A stretch of 64,000 nt of DNA from Mixophyes australis (taxonomy: Eukaryota > Chordata > Amphibia > Anura > Limnodynastidae). Position 1 is the stretch's first letter. Every line of letters begins with the position of its first letter. This document shows positions 1-10,389 of the stretch, in pieces. The position numbers and the translations under genes were made by a program. A model generated the notes under the pieces. The model had not been told where the DNA came from. It searched no databases and saw nothing but the letters and a program-made list of their open reading frames with translations. The stretch spans positions 60,330,919 to 60,394,918 of the forward strand of contig JAVHZZ010000011.1 in NCBI GenBank assembly GCA_036250195.1, in the 5' to 3' direction.

Positions 1-214
1 TCAATACTCTCTACTGCTTGCTCAAGTACAACATAGTATGTCTGTATTTTGAAAGCTTCTACAGAGTCTTCAATTGGCTCATCCTGAACTAACTCACCAG
101 GCATCTTTTTTTTCCTTGCTGTTCTTTTTTCGGGTAGACCTTTTTGTACTTCAGCAGTTACAGAATGCTCTTCAAGCGAATTCACAACTTTGTCAATAAA
201 TGAATTCACTAATT
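1..214 (-). pseudogene. C-terminal part of split hAT-like transposase (H0)
   Basis: Read on the minus strand, 214 to 1 is open in one frame and gives a charged segment (VNSFIDKVVNSLEEHS, then KRTARKKKMPGEL, ending YYVVLEQAVESI). It continues the transposase remnant that stops at 7764: removing the retrotransposon 215-7763 and keeping one ATT at the junction makes the two parts one frame (SKVIE followed by LVNSF). It would sit between the catalytic core and the C-terminal dimerisation region of a TTF-finger hAT transposase. The rest lies outside the window. The continuity is seen directly; the family assignment rests on the part at 7764-9767. Confidence 0.7.
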
Positions 215-397
215 ATGAGAGAGGCCATTTAGCCGAAGGAGTTTAAAATCATGTGTTGTGAAGCTGATAATGTTACTCACCACTGGGGGTTAAGTCTGTG
301 TTGGAATCAGCCAATAGGGTGGAGGTGGGAGTGTCATGGAAAGAATATATCAAGCAGTGGTTGAAGGAGAGAGCTTCCTGTTTCCTGGATCCGGATA
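215..397 (+). repeat. Ngaro A1 repeat (left terminal)
   Basis: A 183-bp segment beginning ATGAGAGAGGCC and ending CTGGATCCGGATA. It appears identical to 7016-7198. In split-direct-repeat elements A1 and the internal A2 copy allow a circular intermediate to be rebuilt before integration. Confidence 0.85.
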
Positions 398-561
398 ACC
401 TGCAGCATCAGGCTTAGTATCTGTGTTCTCTGGTTTCTTTTATCTGTGCTTCATTTTCTTTGCCTTGTCTTTTCTGCTCCATTGTCTTCCTCCTTCCCTC
501 CCCCTTGTGTTAATCTCACCCTCTCCTTCCCGAATTCTTTGCCCATATTGCTTCCTGCAGC

Positions 562-2898
562 ATGGCTTCATCCCGGCCTAGACGTTCCAGATCTACACCA
601 GCAAGGCTGGCCGGGATCCCCCCTCCTCTCGCGGCTGTGTCCGCTTCTGCCCATCGCCCTGCCATCCCCGCTGTGCCCCCCTCCTCCGCCCAAGACCAGC
701 TAGAGGACCCGGCACGAGCAGCCACAAAAGGGGCAGCGCAGGCAGCAGCAGACCACGTGTCTCGGTCGCCGCGAGAGTATCTCGCGGGGCGGTCCTGAGC
801 CGCGGTCGCAGGTCCAGGGCTCCGGAGCGGGCGGCGAGGCCGCTCGTGTCCGGAGCTGTTCAGCGGGTCAGACAGGCTGCAAAAGCTCGGGGCGGGGGAT
901 CTCCTTCCCCTGCCCCCGGGGTGGGTTGTGGCGCCCGGCGGCCAACTTTAATTCAATCCACCGTGGCGGTGTCCAGGGGCCCAGTTCCCGATGTCACTGA
1001 GGGTGGTTAAGTGGCTCAGGAGGTTACTGCTCTGTCTGGTAGGGAGCAGAACCCGGGGTCCCCATATAGAGGGCTTGGTCCGGTTATTGTGGACCCCCTG
1101 TTTCCCCCGGGTCAACGTGGGCAGGGTGGGGATGTATATGGTGTGCTCACTCCCTCCCCCTCCAGGCGTCAGGCTTGTGAACAGCAGTCCAAATTACTGC
1201 ACGGCGGGTTTCAGCAGGTCCCCCCTCCCCTCCCCCCTCCTTTTTGCGGGCTCATGGTTCCCAATTCCCTCCCCCCCTCCCCCTACCTCTGTCCATGGAT
1301 TCCCCTCCCCCCGTGTCCTCCCCCCTTCTTTTCTCTGTGGATGCTGTGGCTCAGTCAGGTGCCAGTTTTTTCTCTAATAGGGCCCCGGGCTTGTCAGGTC
1401 CGCCCCCGGTCAGGGTTTCTCCTGGTAGTAGGGGGTCAGCTTACCAGCAGTTCCCCTTAGAGCAGTCAGCGGCTTGCTGTTCCCAGGTCTCGGACCCGGT
1501 TGAAACCTGGCCTTCCCAACCACGTTCCTTCAATCAGCACAGGTTGGATGGTGCCCCCTCTTGGTCATTGCCATACCTCCCTAGGGGTTATGGACCCGTA
1601 GTGAAGATGGGGAATAGGTGGACGGCCCCTTACCCTTCTCTGTCTGGGCAGCACTTTCATTCTTACCCTGAACCCTCCTTTGGTAATATATCTGGCGTTT
1701 CTGGTGCGGTCTCGCCGCTTCCCATGGTTTCCCAGCGGGGGGACGGGGATCAAAGGGCTCCCCCTCAAGCGGGTTTTCTGGGTCATCTCATGGCCTCAAC
1801 CCCGGTGCCGGCCCCTGCTGGGGTCCGGCCTCAGCCTGTATGCAATCTGCCTTTTCCGAGTGCTAACGTGTTTTCTCATCCAGTTGCACAGGCGCAGCCG
1901 TCTTCCGGAGCAGTTCAAACGGGCATGGACAGGGCAGCGTCTCGGTCACAGCAGGGAGGTGAGGTGGAGCGGTCGGCAGTGCAACAAGAGTCGCAACCAG
2001 GCGGTTCGAGGGACGAAGGCGGAGCGGGAGTAGTTCTGCAGGAGGCGCAGGGAGCGGATGGTGAGTATGATGGTTCTACGATAAGCAATACATACATGTC
2101 CAGTTCAAGCATATCTACCACCAGTGATGAGTCAGCATCATCTTCCCCCAGGCAGGGTCAGCGCAAGCTAATTAAAATTCTTAACACTCATTTCGGGGGA
2201 GCTAAGAGGAAGAGCGCGGATCGACTGATTACAACTTCTCCCACATCGGTGGGAGGTCCGCTAGTTAAATGTGAGAACACAGCATTATTGATAGGAATGA
2301 GGCGCAGCATGAGGCATAAGATCAAGAGGGGTCATTATGTAGATATATTTGAACTGACGAAGGACACCCAAAAAGAGTTGGCAGCTGCGTGCGCCCGGGG
2401 GGAGAGTCGGTGAGGATGCGTACAGAAACTTTTCTAACTGGCTGCCGGGATATTGCGTCTTTTCAGCTTGTTATTTGGAAACTAGACCGGACGCAATGGT
2501 TGATGTATGGAAATATCTTCACCTGATTAATGAGATGTATAGGGACCTGGAGGTTGTACGATAAGCTGTTTCACGAGAAGGTGCACGGCCAACGTTATAT
2601 GCCCCTGGCCTATAAAGATGTTGAGATCTGGTTGAGGTTAAATAGAGCTCAGGTGTGGGAGGTGAGCATGGGGTATGGTCCTCCGCAGTTAGCCAGGTTT
2701 TCGTTTGGGGGGAGACGAGGTGCTCCCCAGTCTTCAAAAAAACGTTGCTTTGCCTTTAACAATTCCTCATGCGGGAGAGGGGATACGTGCCAGTACAGGC
2801 GCGTCTGCTCCAATTGTAGAGGAAGTCATCTTAAAGAATGCCCTAGGGGCTCCGGGGGGGTCGGTAGGGGGCGGGCAGGGGCGGGGGGTGCTGTCTAA
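562..2898 (+). pseudogene. Ngaro ORF1 (gag-like), broken
   Basis: Probable gag-like protein in several frames. The start at 562 (MASSRPRRSRSTPARL) opens an Ala/Pro/Arg-rich stretch to about 790. Coding-like sequence then continues in another frame to about 1400, and in the 1244-2413 frame as a Pro/Ser-rich region followed by a basic segment (IGMRRSMRHKIKRGH). The next part (NWLPGYCVFSACYLETRP) lies in a further frame near 2420-2570. The 3' part (2530-2898) carries a Cys-rich finger CFAFNNSSCGRGDTC plus VCSNCRG, typical of ORF1 in DIRS-like/Ngaro elements. At least three frame changes separate the pieces. The high CpG content differs from the AT-rich flanks. Confidence 0.65.
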
Positions 2899-2904
2899 GG
2901 CAGA

Positions 2905-4484
2905 CTCCTCCATTATATTCCCAATCCTCTGTAGATGGCTGGCCCTTTACCCGGATGCGGCGCAGGCCTCTTTCCTTAGGGAGGGTTTTCGCCTCGGTTT
3001 TCGTCTCCCCATTGATAGTGGGGTGGCGGGTACTGCCGCCAGAAACCTTCGCTCCGCGTATGTGCATCCTGACATCCTGGCGGAGAAAGTCGGAAAGGAG
3101 ATAGGCCTGGGTCGCATGGTGGGTCCTTTTTCAGTCCCTCCCATTCAGGACCTAGTCATTTCCCCAGTGGGAATAGTACCTAAAAAGACCCCAGGGAAAT
3201 TTAGATTAATCCAATATTTATCTCACCCAGCGGGCAGGTCAGTTAATGACGCAATCGACCCTAGAATCAGCTCAGTGGAGTACCAGTCCTTTGATGATGC
3301 GTTAATCATAGTGAGAGAATTTGGCAAAGGAGCGCTGATGGCTAAATTGGATATAGAATCTGCATTCTGCCTCCTTCCCTTGCATCCCGAGTCCTTTAAA
3401 TTTATGGGGTTTAAAATTCAGAACGAGTACTATGTGGATCGATGCCTGCCAATGGGTTGTTCAGGTTCATGAGCATATTTTGAGGCGTTTAGTTCCTTCC
3501 TCCACTGGTGTGTGGGGGCGGGGATGGGACATCGCGGCATAGCGCATTATCTGGATGACTTCCTGTTTATAGGTCCAGCCAATTCCCCTTGTTGTAAGGA
3601 CACATTGTATTCTGCGCAAGCGCTATTTCGTGTGATGGGGGTGCCAGTAGCAGCAGATAAGACTGAGGGCCCGGCCACATGCTTGGCTTTTTTAGGCATA
3701 GAAATTGACACGGTAGAAGGTTGTTGTCGTTTACCCTCTGATAAAGTGGCTAAGCTACAGTCCCTGATCGAAGAAGTCTTGGCGGCCCCGTCTTGCACCT
3801 TGCGTAAAGTTCAATCGTTGTTAGGCTCTTTCAATTTTGCTTGCCGAGTGATACCTATGGGTCAAGTTTTTTGTAGAAAGCTACAGCTAGCAACGTCAGG
3901 TTTGCGTAGTCCCCATTCTCAGGTGCGGTTGTCGGCCGAAATTAGGGAGGATTTGTGTGTATGGAAACGGTTTCTAGCAGTTTTCAACGGTGTAAGAGTA
4001 TGGCCAGCGCCCTCAGTAGCTAGTACATCGTTGGATTTGCATACAGACGCATCAGGTTCGAAAGGTTTCGGTGCCTTTTTCCGAGGGGAATGGTGCGCCG
4101 CACCCTGGCTGCAGTCATGGAGGTCTGAAGGTCTGGTTCGGAACTTATTAACATTAGAGTTGTTTCCCATAGTTGTGGCTTTGGAAGTGTGGGCTGACCG
4201 GTTGCGCGGCAGGAGCGTGTTTTTTTGGGTGTGACAACCTAGGGGTGGTCCAGGCTATCAACAAGCAGAGCGCCTCCTCACGCACGGCAATCAATTTGCT
4301 GCGAGTCTTGGTGTTGAGATGCTTAGAGTTTGACATTAGCTTTCGGGCACGCCACGTCCCTGGAGTGGATAACCAAATAGCGGATGCTCTTTCTCGTTTT
4401 GACTGGCAACGTTTTAGACCTTTGGCCCCACATGCCCGTTTAACCGGCTCACAGTGTCCTTATGTTTGGCAGATGGTCCATTAG
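2905..4484 (+). pseudogene. Ngaro reverse transcriptase / RNase H, broken
   Basis: RT blocks include GKFRLIQYLSHP, the LDIESAF block and the YLDD active site (HYLDDFLFIG, about 3547-3576). RNase H follows with an LHTDASGSKGFGAFF block and a Glu helix (LTLELFPIVVALEVW). A TGA at 3470-3472 interrupts the RT. A frame change at the T run near 4219-4225 moves the last RNase H part (GCDNLGVVQAINKQ to ADALSRFDW) to another frame ending at 4484. It would copy element RNA into DNA in the cell; this copy cannot encode a full enzyme. The N-terminus overlaps the ORF1 finger in another frame. Confidence 0.8.
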
Positions 4485-4558
4485 GGATAAGGTGGCTAGC
4501 AGAAGCGTCCTTGGCTCCGACAACTAGACAGTGTTATCAAGAGGCATGGGAACGTTGA

Positions 4559-5348
4559 TTGAGTTACTGCGCATCTTGCAACAGCGACACTTCAGGTCAG
4601 ATTCCCTCTGTTACGGGCTTTATGTGGAATTGTTATAACGAAGGGGTTTCTAGGGCGAGGATGGGGTCCTTGTTAGCGGGTATTTCATTCATGGCTAAGT
4701 TAAATGGCGCGCAGGATCCCACAAAATCATTTATAATAACTAAAGCGTTGAGAGGTTGGTCCAGGATTCAGCCAGTAGGTAATGACACTCGTCGACCAAT
4801 TGACGGGCAAATTCTAGCCAGATTGATTGAGGTTTTGCATAACTTAGCTACGGATGATTACGAGGCCTTGTTGTTTGGGCTGGCTTTCTCAATGGCGTAT
4901 CATGGCGCTTTTAGGGTTAGTGAGTTGGTAGCCAGATCTAAGTACGACATGGGGGGGGCTTTGTTGTTGAGAAATGTAATTGTACAAGCTAATGGGATAC
5001 GTTGTAAGATAGTTAGGTCAAAAATGGATCAGTTGGGCAGAGGTCATTGGTTAGCGATTACGGAACAGCAGGAAACATCCATATCAATTTGCTAGGATTC
5101 GGCCCCCAGGGGAAGGTTTGTGGTTAAGTCATAAGGACGGTACACCGGTAACTAATATTCAATTTAACGCTCTGTTAAAACGGGCCCTGGGGGAAGTTGG
5201 TCTCAACCCTGTTGAATATGGCACGCATTCTTTCAGAATAGGGGCGGCCACCGCCGCTGCAGTTAGAGGGGCATCTGGCACTGAGATTCAAGCGTTGGGG
5301 AGATGGAAGTCACAGGCCTATAAGAAATACATCCGGCCGGATAAATGA
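4559..5348 (+). pseudogene. Ngaro tyrosine recombinase, broken
   Basis: A tyrosine recombinase in two frames: 4559-5095, and a C-terminal piece to 5348. Catalytic residues are recognisable: Arg I in YHGAFRVSEL, the HxxR pair in GTHSFRIGAAT, and the nucleophile Tyr in RWKSQAYKKYIRP. The order and spacing fit the C-terminal integrase-like recombinase of DIRS-type retrotransposons, which joins a circular DNA copy to the target. A frame change lies between 5085 and 5118, and the join to the RNase H part (4485-4558) also contains stops. Confidence 0.8.
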
Positions 5349-5916
5349 GCCTTGTAAGGGCTCTTATACATGGTCTTGTACCTCCTCATGTCTTCCAGTG
5401 TTCTCTATTGCTTTCATCTTATCTTTTCTTGTCTATCACTTGGTGACCCAGGGCTATACTGCTCGCTGTGTTAAACGGGGGCGTGGAGGGATTTTCTCCT
5501 CTTGTTTCCTTGGCAAGGCCTGATTAGTGTGTGTGCCTCCCAGGGTTATAAGGGGTTTTTTACCTTCATGTGGGTTACCAATTTTCTTTTTCATTTTGTT
5601 TAAGATTACAAGATTAAAATAGTTTTAGACATTTAATAAATGAGACAAAATAGAAATAAAATAAAGTGAATTTAGAGCAGATGTCTCTCATAGAAGGTAT
5701 AAGTGAAGCTAATGAAAGGGGGTTTTTCTGTTCCGACTATTAACTAATTGAGCTGGGGTGGCCCCTCTTGTAAGGAGGGGATACCTTAGCAAGTTGATAG
5801 CAGTTTTTGAACATGGTTGTTTTGTTGGTGGCACACGTTTCTCAGATATGGGTATGTCTTGATGAGGCTATTATTTTGTTCTAGGTGCTACGGTGAAGAG
5901 GACAAGGATATAGGTT
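5349..5916 (+). other. Ngaro intergenic spacer
   Basis: About 570 bp of AT-rich sequence between the recombinase and the hydrolase with no coding signal that I recognise. It contains AATAAA-like sites (around 5633 and 5656) and a T-rich tract ending in CTAG near 5880. That tract could be a splice acceptor for the downstream ORF, but this is a guess. Confidence 0.4.
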
Positions 5917-6480
5917 GTGGGTCATTCGTTTATCTTTTGGGCAGCGAAACACAGAATAGCGGATGGGTGGTCTGGTTTCACACACCCAGTTGACATCCGC
6001 TGGGTGGGTAAAAGGGGCATGGTATGGGCAGAGTTGATCCCCACGTTATTTAAGGAAATAGAAGATCACGGTACCCCGGATATAGTGGTGATTCATCTGG
6101 GAGGTAATGACGTGGGGAAAGGCAAATCCCTTGATCTAATCATTAATATTCGTGAGGATCTTGCACAAATACATTCCCGTTGGCCTTCAATGATGGTTTG
6201 TTGGTCTAACATAATACCTAGATTGTCCTGGAGGTCATCTATCCCCCCGGCCACATTAATAAAGGTGGTTAAAAAGATAAATGGATACGCTAGGCAGAAC
6301 GTTAAAGGCATGCAGGGAGTTGTCATATGTCATCCGGGGTTAACAGTAGACAAGAGGCATCTTTTTAGATCAGATGGGGTTCACTTGTCGGCAGAAGGAA
6401 CAGTTTTATTTATAGAGAGGATTTTTTTAGAACTAAAGGGGTTAGTTTTTTCTTTAGGTGGCGGGCCGCGTGGTCCGTAG
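5917..6480 (+). pseudogene. Ngaro SGNH/GDSL-type hydrolase ORF
   Basis: A 188-codon open stretch with the three SGNH hallmarks: GHSF (Ser block), HLGGNDVG (block III Gly-Asn-Asp) and SDGVHLS (Asp-x-x-His). The SGNH fold is an esterase/acylhydrolase. Related ORFs are known from some Ngaro elements, but their role in transposition is unknown. The open part has no ATG start. The same frame continues upstream through a TAG at 5911-5913 into ATVKRTRI, directly before VVGHSF. The TAG sits where a Trp codon would be a one-base change, so this is probably a 5'-truncated or nonsense-mutated gene. It is the least damaged ORF of the element. Confidence 0.7.
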
Positions 6481-6495
6481 GGCACACAGCTGTGT

Positions 6496-7015
6496 CAGGA
6501 GAGCATGGCAGTCATATGGTTGTTAAACATACGGTACTTAAGTGTTGGCGATATAGCCTTGGTTCCCTCGACGTTATTAGACTCGTTGATACTCTAGTAA
6601 GGAGTATCAGGTTTTGCCTAGAAAGGGCTTGACCAGTTTGAGTTCAGAGGGTATTGAGTTAATTTATAGTGTATAGTACCGGCCAATAGATAAGGTTTTA
6701 ACCTGGCTTGGTGGAAAGGAGGCGATCTTCCACCGTATTGGTTTATGTTGGTTTTAGCTAGCTGCCCTGCTCTTCGCCACCTTTATAAAGAAAAAGGTCC
6801 AAATTGTTGATAGCATTTTTGATAGATAAAATAAAATAAAATAATAAAAATAAATAATAATTTGAAAAATAATAATAATGAAAATAAAAGGATCTTTTTT
6901 ATTCCAAACTTAAGTCGGTTCGGTATCCGTGTCTTTATTTTATGGTTTGTAAGTATGGGGAGTTTAACGAAAAGGGGTGTGCATCAGAAGGGTAATCAAC
7001 ACTATGCATTTTATT
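6496..7015 (+). repeat. Ngaro B1 repeat
   Basis: About 520 bp beginning CAGGAGAGCATGGC and ending in the ATT core. It is repeated as B2 at 7272-7763 with few substitutions. B1 has about 28 bp (around 6676-6705) that B2 lacks. It contains AT-rich AATAAA-like tracts near 6827-6865 and 6885 that could serve 3' end formation. Confidence 0.8.
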
Positions 7016-7198
7016 ATGAGAGAGGCCATTTAGCCGAAGGAGTTTAAAATCATGTGTTGTGAAGCTGATAATGTTACTCACCACTGGGGGTTAAGTCTGT
7101 GTTGGAATCAGCCAATAGGGTGGAGGTGGGAGTGTCATGGAAAGAATATATCAAGCAGTGGTTGAAGGAGAGAGCTTCCTGTTTCCTGGATCCGGATA
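7016..7198 (+). repeat. Ngaro A2 repeat
   Basis: Internal copy of A1, directly abutting B1 at the ATT core. It is followed by a linker of about 70 bp (7199-7271) found only here. Confidence 0.85.
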
Positions 7199-7271
7199 CC
7201 CACCCACCCGCCCTGGTTTTAAAGTTATATGTGATATTCTCCTCATCACGAGGAGCGAGGTTTTTTAATGG

Positions 7272-7763
7272 CAGGAGAGCATGGCAGTCATATGGTTGTT
7301 AAACATATGGTACTTAAGTGTTGGCGATATAGCCTTGGTTCCCTCAACATTATTAGACTCGTTGATACTCTAGTAAGGAGTATCAGGTTTTGCCTAGAAA
7401 GGGCTTGACCAGTTTGAGTTCAGAGGGTATTGAGTTAATTTATAGTGTATAGTACCTGGGTTGGTGGAAAGGAGGCGATCTTCCACCGTATTGGTTTATG
7501 TTGGTTTTAGCTAGCTGCCCTGCTCTTCGCCACCTTTATAAAGAAAAAGGTCCAAATTGTTGATAGCATTTTTGATAGATAAAATAAAATAAAATAATAC
7601 AAATAAATAATAATTTAAAAAATAATAATAATGAAAATAAAAGGACCTTTTTTATTCCAAACTTAAGTCGGTCTCCGTGTCTTTATTTTATGGTTTGTAA
7701 GTATGGGGAGTTTAACGAAAAGGGGTGTGCATCAGAAGGGTAATCAACACTATGCATTTTATT
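7272..7763 (+). repeat. Ngaro B2 repeat (right terminal)
   Basis: About 492 bp, the right end of the element, ending CACTATGCATTTTATT next to the interrupted hAT gene. It differs from B1 by a deletion of about 28 bp and scattered substitutions. Confidence 0.85.
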
Positions 7764-9767
7764 CAATTACTTTTGAAAATGAAGGTCTAAGCTTCTGAAG
7801 CAGACCCTTGGCAATATCAACTATTCGCCATGCCTGTAATATGTCCAAGCCAGCAGTCTGCAGATAATCAGAAACTGGGGTTACAATTTCAAAGATATGC
7901 ATGAACATAAATGATACAAGTAGTGTTTCGTATCTTGTCCAGCCATGGAGTAAGTACTTTGCCTCACTAATGATTTTACTGTCAAACTGTGGTGACACTG
8001 AAATATACTCCAGGCAAGAAAGCAAGGCGCTGTACAATTCATTGGATTGTTCAGAAAATGATCCAAAAATTGTACTTAATGCCCTTGGTTTGCTCCACCA
8101 GCGTGTATCACCAATTTTCTTTAGTCATGACAGTTTTTCCTGCCCTTGATGCTGTTTGGAGACATGTTCTGCCCACACAGATGATCTCTTGTAAGACTCT
8201 GAAAAAAAAACATGCTGTTTTCTCTAAAAGCCCAAATAAAGACTTTACTGGAGTAACACACTGTGTGATATCTTCAATGACCAAATTGAGAATATGAGCA
8301 TAACACCAAGTGTTCACTGAATTACAGGACTCTTTTCTTATGTAGGCCTGTACTCCACTGTAGTGCCCACTCATGTTTGCAGCACCATCAAAAGAGCAAC
8401 CAATAATGTTACTTATGCTCAGAGAGAACATTTCAAGTCGCTCCTTCAGAACGGAAAACAGAGCTTCCCCAGTAGTGCTTCTGACATCAACAAGACTGAA
8501 GAGTCTTTCAAAAACCATGCTGTCTTTGGTATACCCTAAAATGATGCTACATTGTTCCACAACACCAATATCCTGTGTACTGTCCATTTCTACACTAAAT
8601 TTCACAGCATCTTTCACCTCCTGGCTTATTTTCTGTTTTACCATATTTCCCATTAAAAAGCTTGTTAACAGTTGTTTTGCTTAAAAATGTCACCATTCCA
8701 CCCCTTACTTTACTCTTTTGATGGCGTCTTTTCCTGGCCTCACTTTTTGCTACTGCTTGCTCTATGTGTTTTTGCAGTACACCATCATATTTACTCAGAA
8801 GCAGAACTAATTCAAGAAAGTTACCGTGGTTGAGGTCACTATTGAGTAAAGTATGAGCAGCCTCACCCTTCCCTCTGTAAGCAAGCGCTTGCTTTGCAAT
8901 GTATAGTATGATAGCAATTAGGCGACTGATTACCATGCGATTGTGCTGCACTTCTTCTCTATGTTTGTTTGCTAAATTTACATTGATTAAAGTTTCTATA
9001 TCACTTTTCCTTTCTGCATGCAAATATGCACTGACAGCTACTTGATGTTGGCTAGATTCTTCATGTTCCCTTACTCTGTCATACACATGTTTATTAACTT
9101 GCCATCCAAAAATAAAATTACTTTTACGATTGCTACAAAATACCATACAAGTTGAACAAAATATTTTTTGACTTTCAACACAGTAAGACAGCCATTTTCT
9201 CTGAATGGCACTTCCACCGGGTACCGGTCGAAAGTAGACTTTATGAGCTTGAAAAGGCAAAGTATGAGTAGCATCTGAAGGTGGCTGCACAGGGTGAGCT
9301 TTCATAAAATGTAATTTTGCTGAAAGACTGCATAATGCTTCTGGTGCAATAAAAACATTACATTTTTCAGATACAGATGGAATAGGTGAAAACAAGATCT
9401 CACTTTCTGCAGAACTGTCCGTATCTTGACCCTGGGTCTCGGTGAGGCCGAGCCCACAAATGTTTTCTCCTGAGCCTTCCGGTTCACTTAATACAACAAC
9501 GGACGGACCTTCGTCTGCACTAGACACTGATGCTGCAGCATCCTTCTGTACTGTGCCTTCAGAAACATATTGAAGGCTTAAGTCCTTTGGTTCTACAGTA
9601 ACACCCTTAGACTTCCATAGCTTTTGTTGGCCTGGTGCATTTCCTGCGTCTCTCAGGCTCTTTTGTGACGCTTGCAATCTCTTTGCTGAGCCACTACTAT
9701 ATTTCTTCATTTTAGGCACTTCCGCTTGCCTTTTGTCTTCTGAAACTGCACTTCTTTTTGAAGACAT
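7764..9767 (-). pseudogene. hAT-like transposase with TTF-type finger (H0), main part
   Basis: Probable start at 9767 (MSSKRSAVSEDKRQ). After a Ser-rich leader comes a TTF-type zinc-finger region (KWLSYCVES..IFCSTCMVFC), then an all-helical segment. The catalytic core follows with VEMDSTQD, GCSFDGAANMSG and CYAHILNLV, the two Asp blocks of a hAT/RNase H-like fold. Two single-base frame changes break it: near 8645-8655 (after TVNKLFNG) and near 8118 (before GDTRWWSKPRALS). The frame then runs to 7764, where the Ngaro element interrupts it. The C-terminus resumes at 214. It resembles ZMYM/TTF-finger hAT proteins; without a search I cannot say whether it is a transposon copy or a domesticated-gene relative. 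Confidence 0.75.
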
Positions 9768-10062
9768 TTTGTAGTGCCTAGCAATAACAAACAATATTTT
9801 TGACATCAGTTATTCCCACTGAAGATTGCTTGATGCCCTGACTGCAGATAGTTCCAACTCTGTTTCCCTCAATCATGCATAACAATTTCTTTATCCTTTA
9901 TCATGCTGTCCTACAATCTCTTCCTTATAAACAACCTCATATATAATGATGCCAACATGGTAACATAGCACAATTACCAAGATCTCAATATAATTATGCC
10001 ATCCTATGTAGTTAAGATTAACACATACACAGTATTATAAATAGAGATGGGTGGGTCCGGTT

Positions 10063-10135
10063 CTCCGAGAACCGAACCCACCCGAACTTTGGGTATCCGA
10101 GTACCGAGCTGAGCAGCTCGGTACTCTCCCGCCCA
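10063..10135. other. Subterminal GC-rich hairpins of hAT1
   Basis: Two perfect inverted repeats sit just inside the left end: CGGTTCTCCGAGAACCG and, a little further in, GAGTACCGAGCT / AGCTCGGTACTC around a 4-bp loop. Comparable GC-rich palindromes occur at the ends of hAT2 (near 15830-15880) and hAT3 (near 60040-60110). Subterminal repeats bind transposase in known hAT elements, so this is a plausible role here. Confidence 0.7.
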
Positions 10136-10389
10136 TTCCGAATCCAAATCGAAGCCGAACGTCATTGTGACGTCGTCGGATCTCGGGACTCGGTTCTCGC
10201 GATACTTCAACTTTATAAATACACGCCTCCACAGCAATCCATCGCCATTTGACAGAGGGAGAGAGCAGGGTGTAGTCATAGGCTAATTAGAGCAGGGACA
10301 GAGAATACAATATTGTTCTTGCAATTGCTCTAACCAAAATCGCTAGTGCAGAGAGGAGGATAGAGGTTTATTATTTTTTCTTCATATTT

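Larger units (their letters stand above)
215..7763 (+). mobile_element. Ngaro-like tyrosine-recombinase retrotransposon
   Basis: A full-length element with the split direct repeat layout A1 - genes - B1 - A2 - B2 typical of Ngaro/PAT-type elements, not the inverted repeats of DIRS1. Gene order on the plus strand is a gag-like ORF with a Cys-rich finger, RT plus RNase H (YLDD box), a tyrosine recombinase, and an SGNH hydrolase, an accessory gene described in some Ngaro elements. An ATT triplet lies at all three repeat junctions (212-214, 7013-7015, 7761-7763) and there is no target duplication, as expected for recombinase-mediated integration. Every ORF is broken by stops or frame changes, so it is not autonomous. 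It sits inside a hAT-like transposase gene. A1/A2 look identical over 183 bp, so the insertion is not very old. Confidence 0.85.

Noticed and set aside
215..7763. DIRS1-type element with inverted terminal repeats
   Set aside because: The repeats are direct and split (A1, B1-A2, B2), which fits Ngaro/PAT-type structure.
9768..10033. Terminal inverted repeat of the H0 hAT-like gene
   Set aside because: No repeat or 8-bp duplication is visible upstream of the start, so element ends cannot be assigned.
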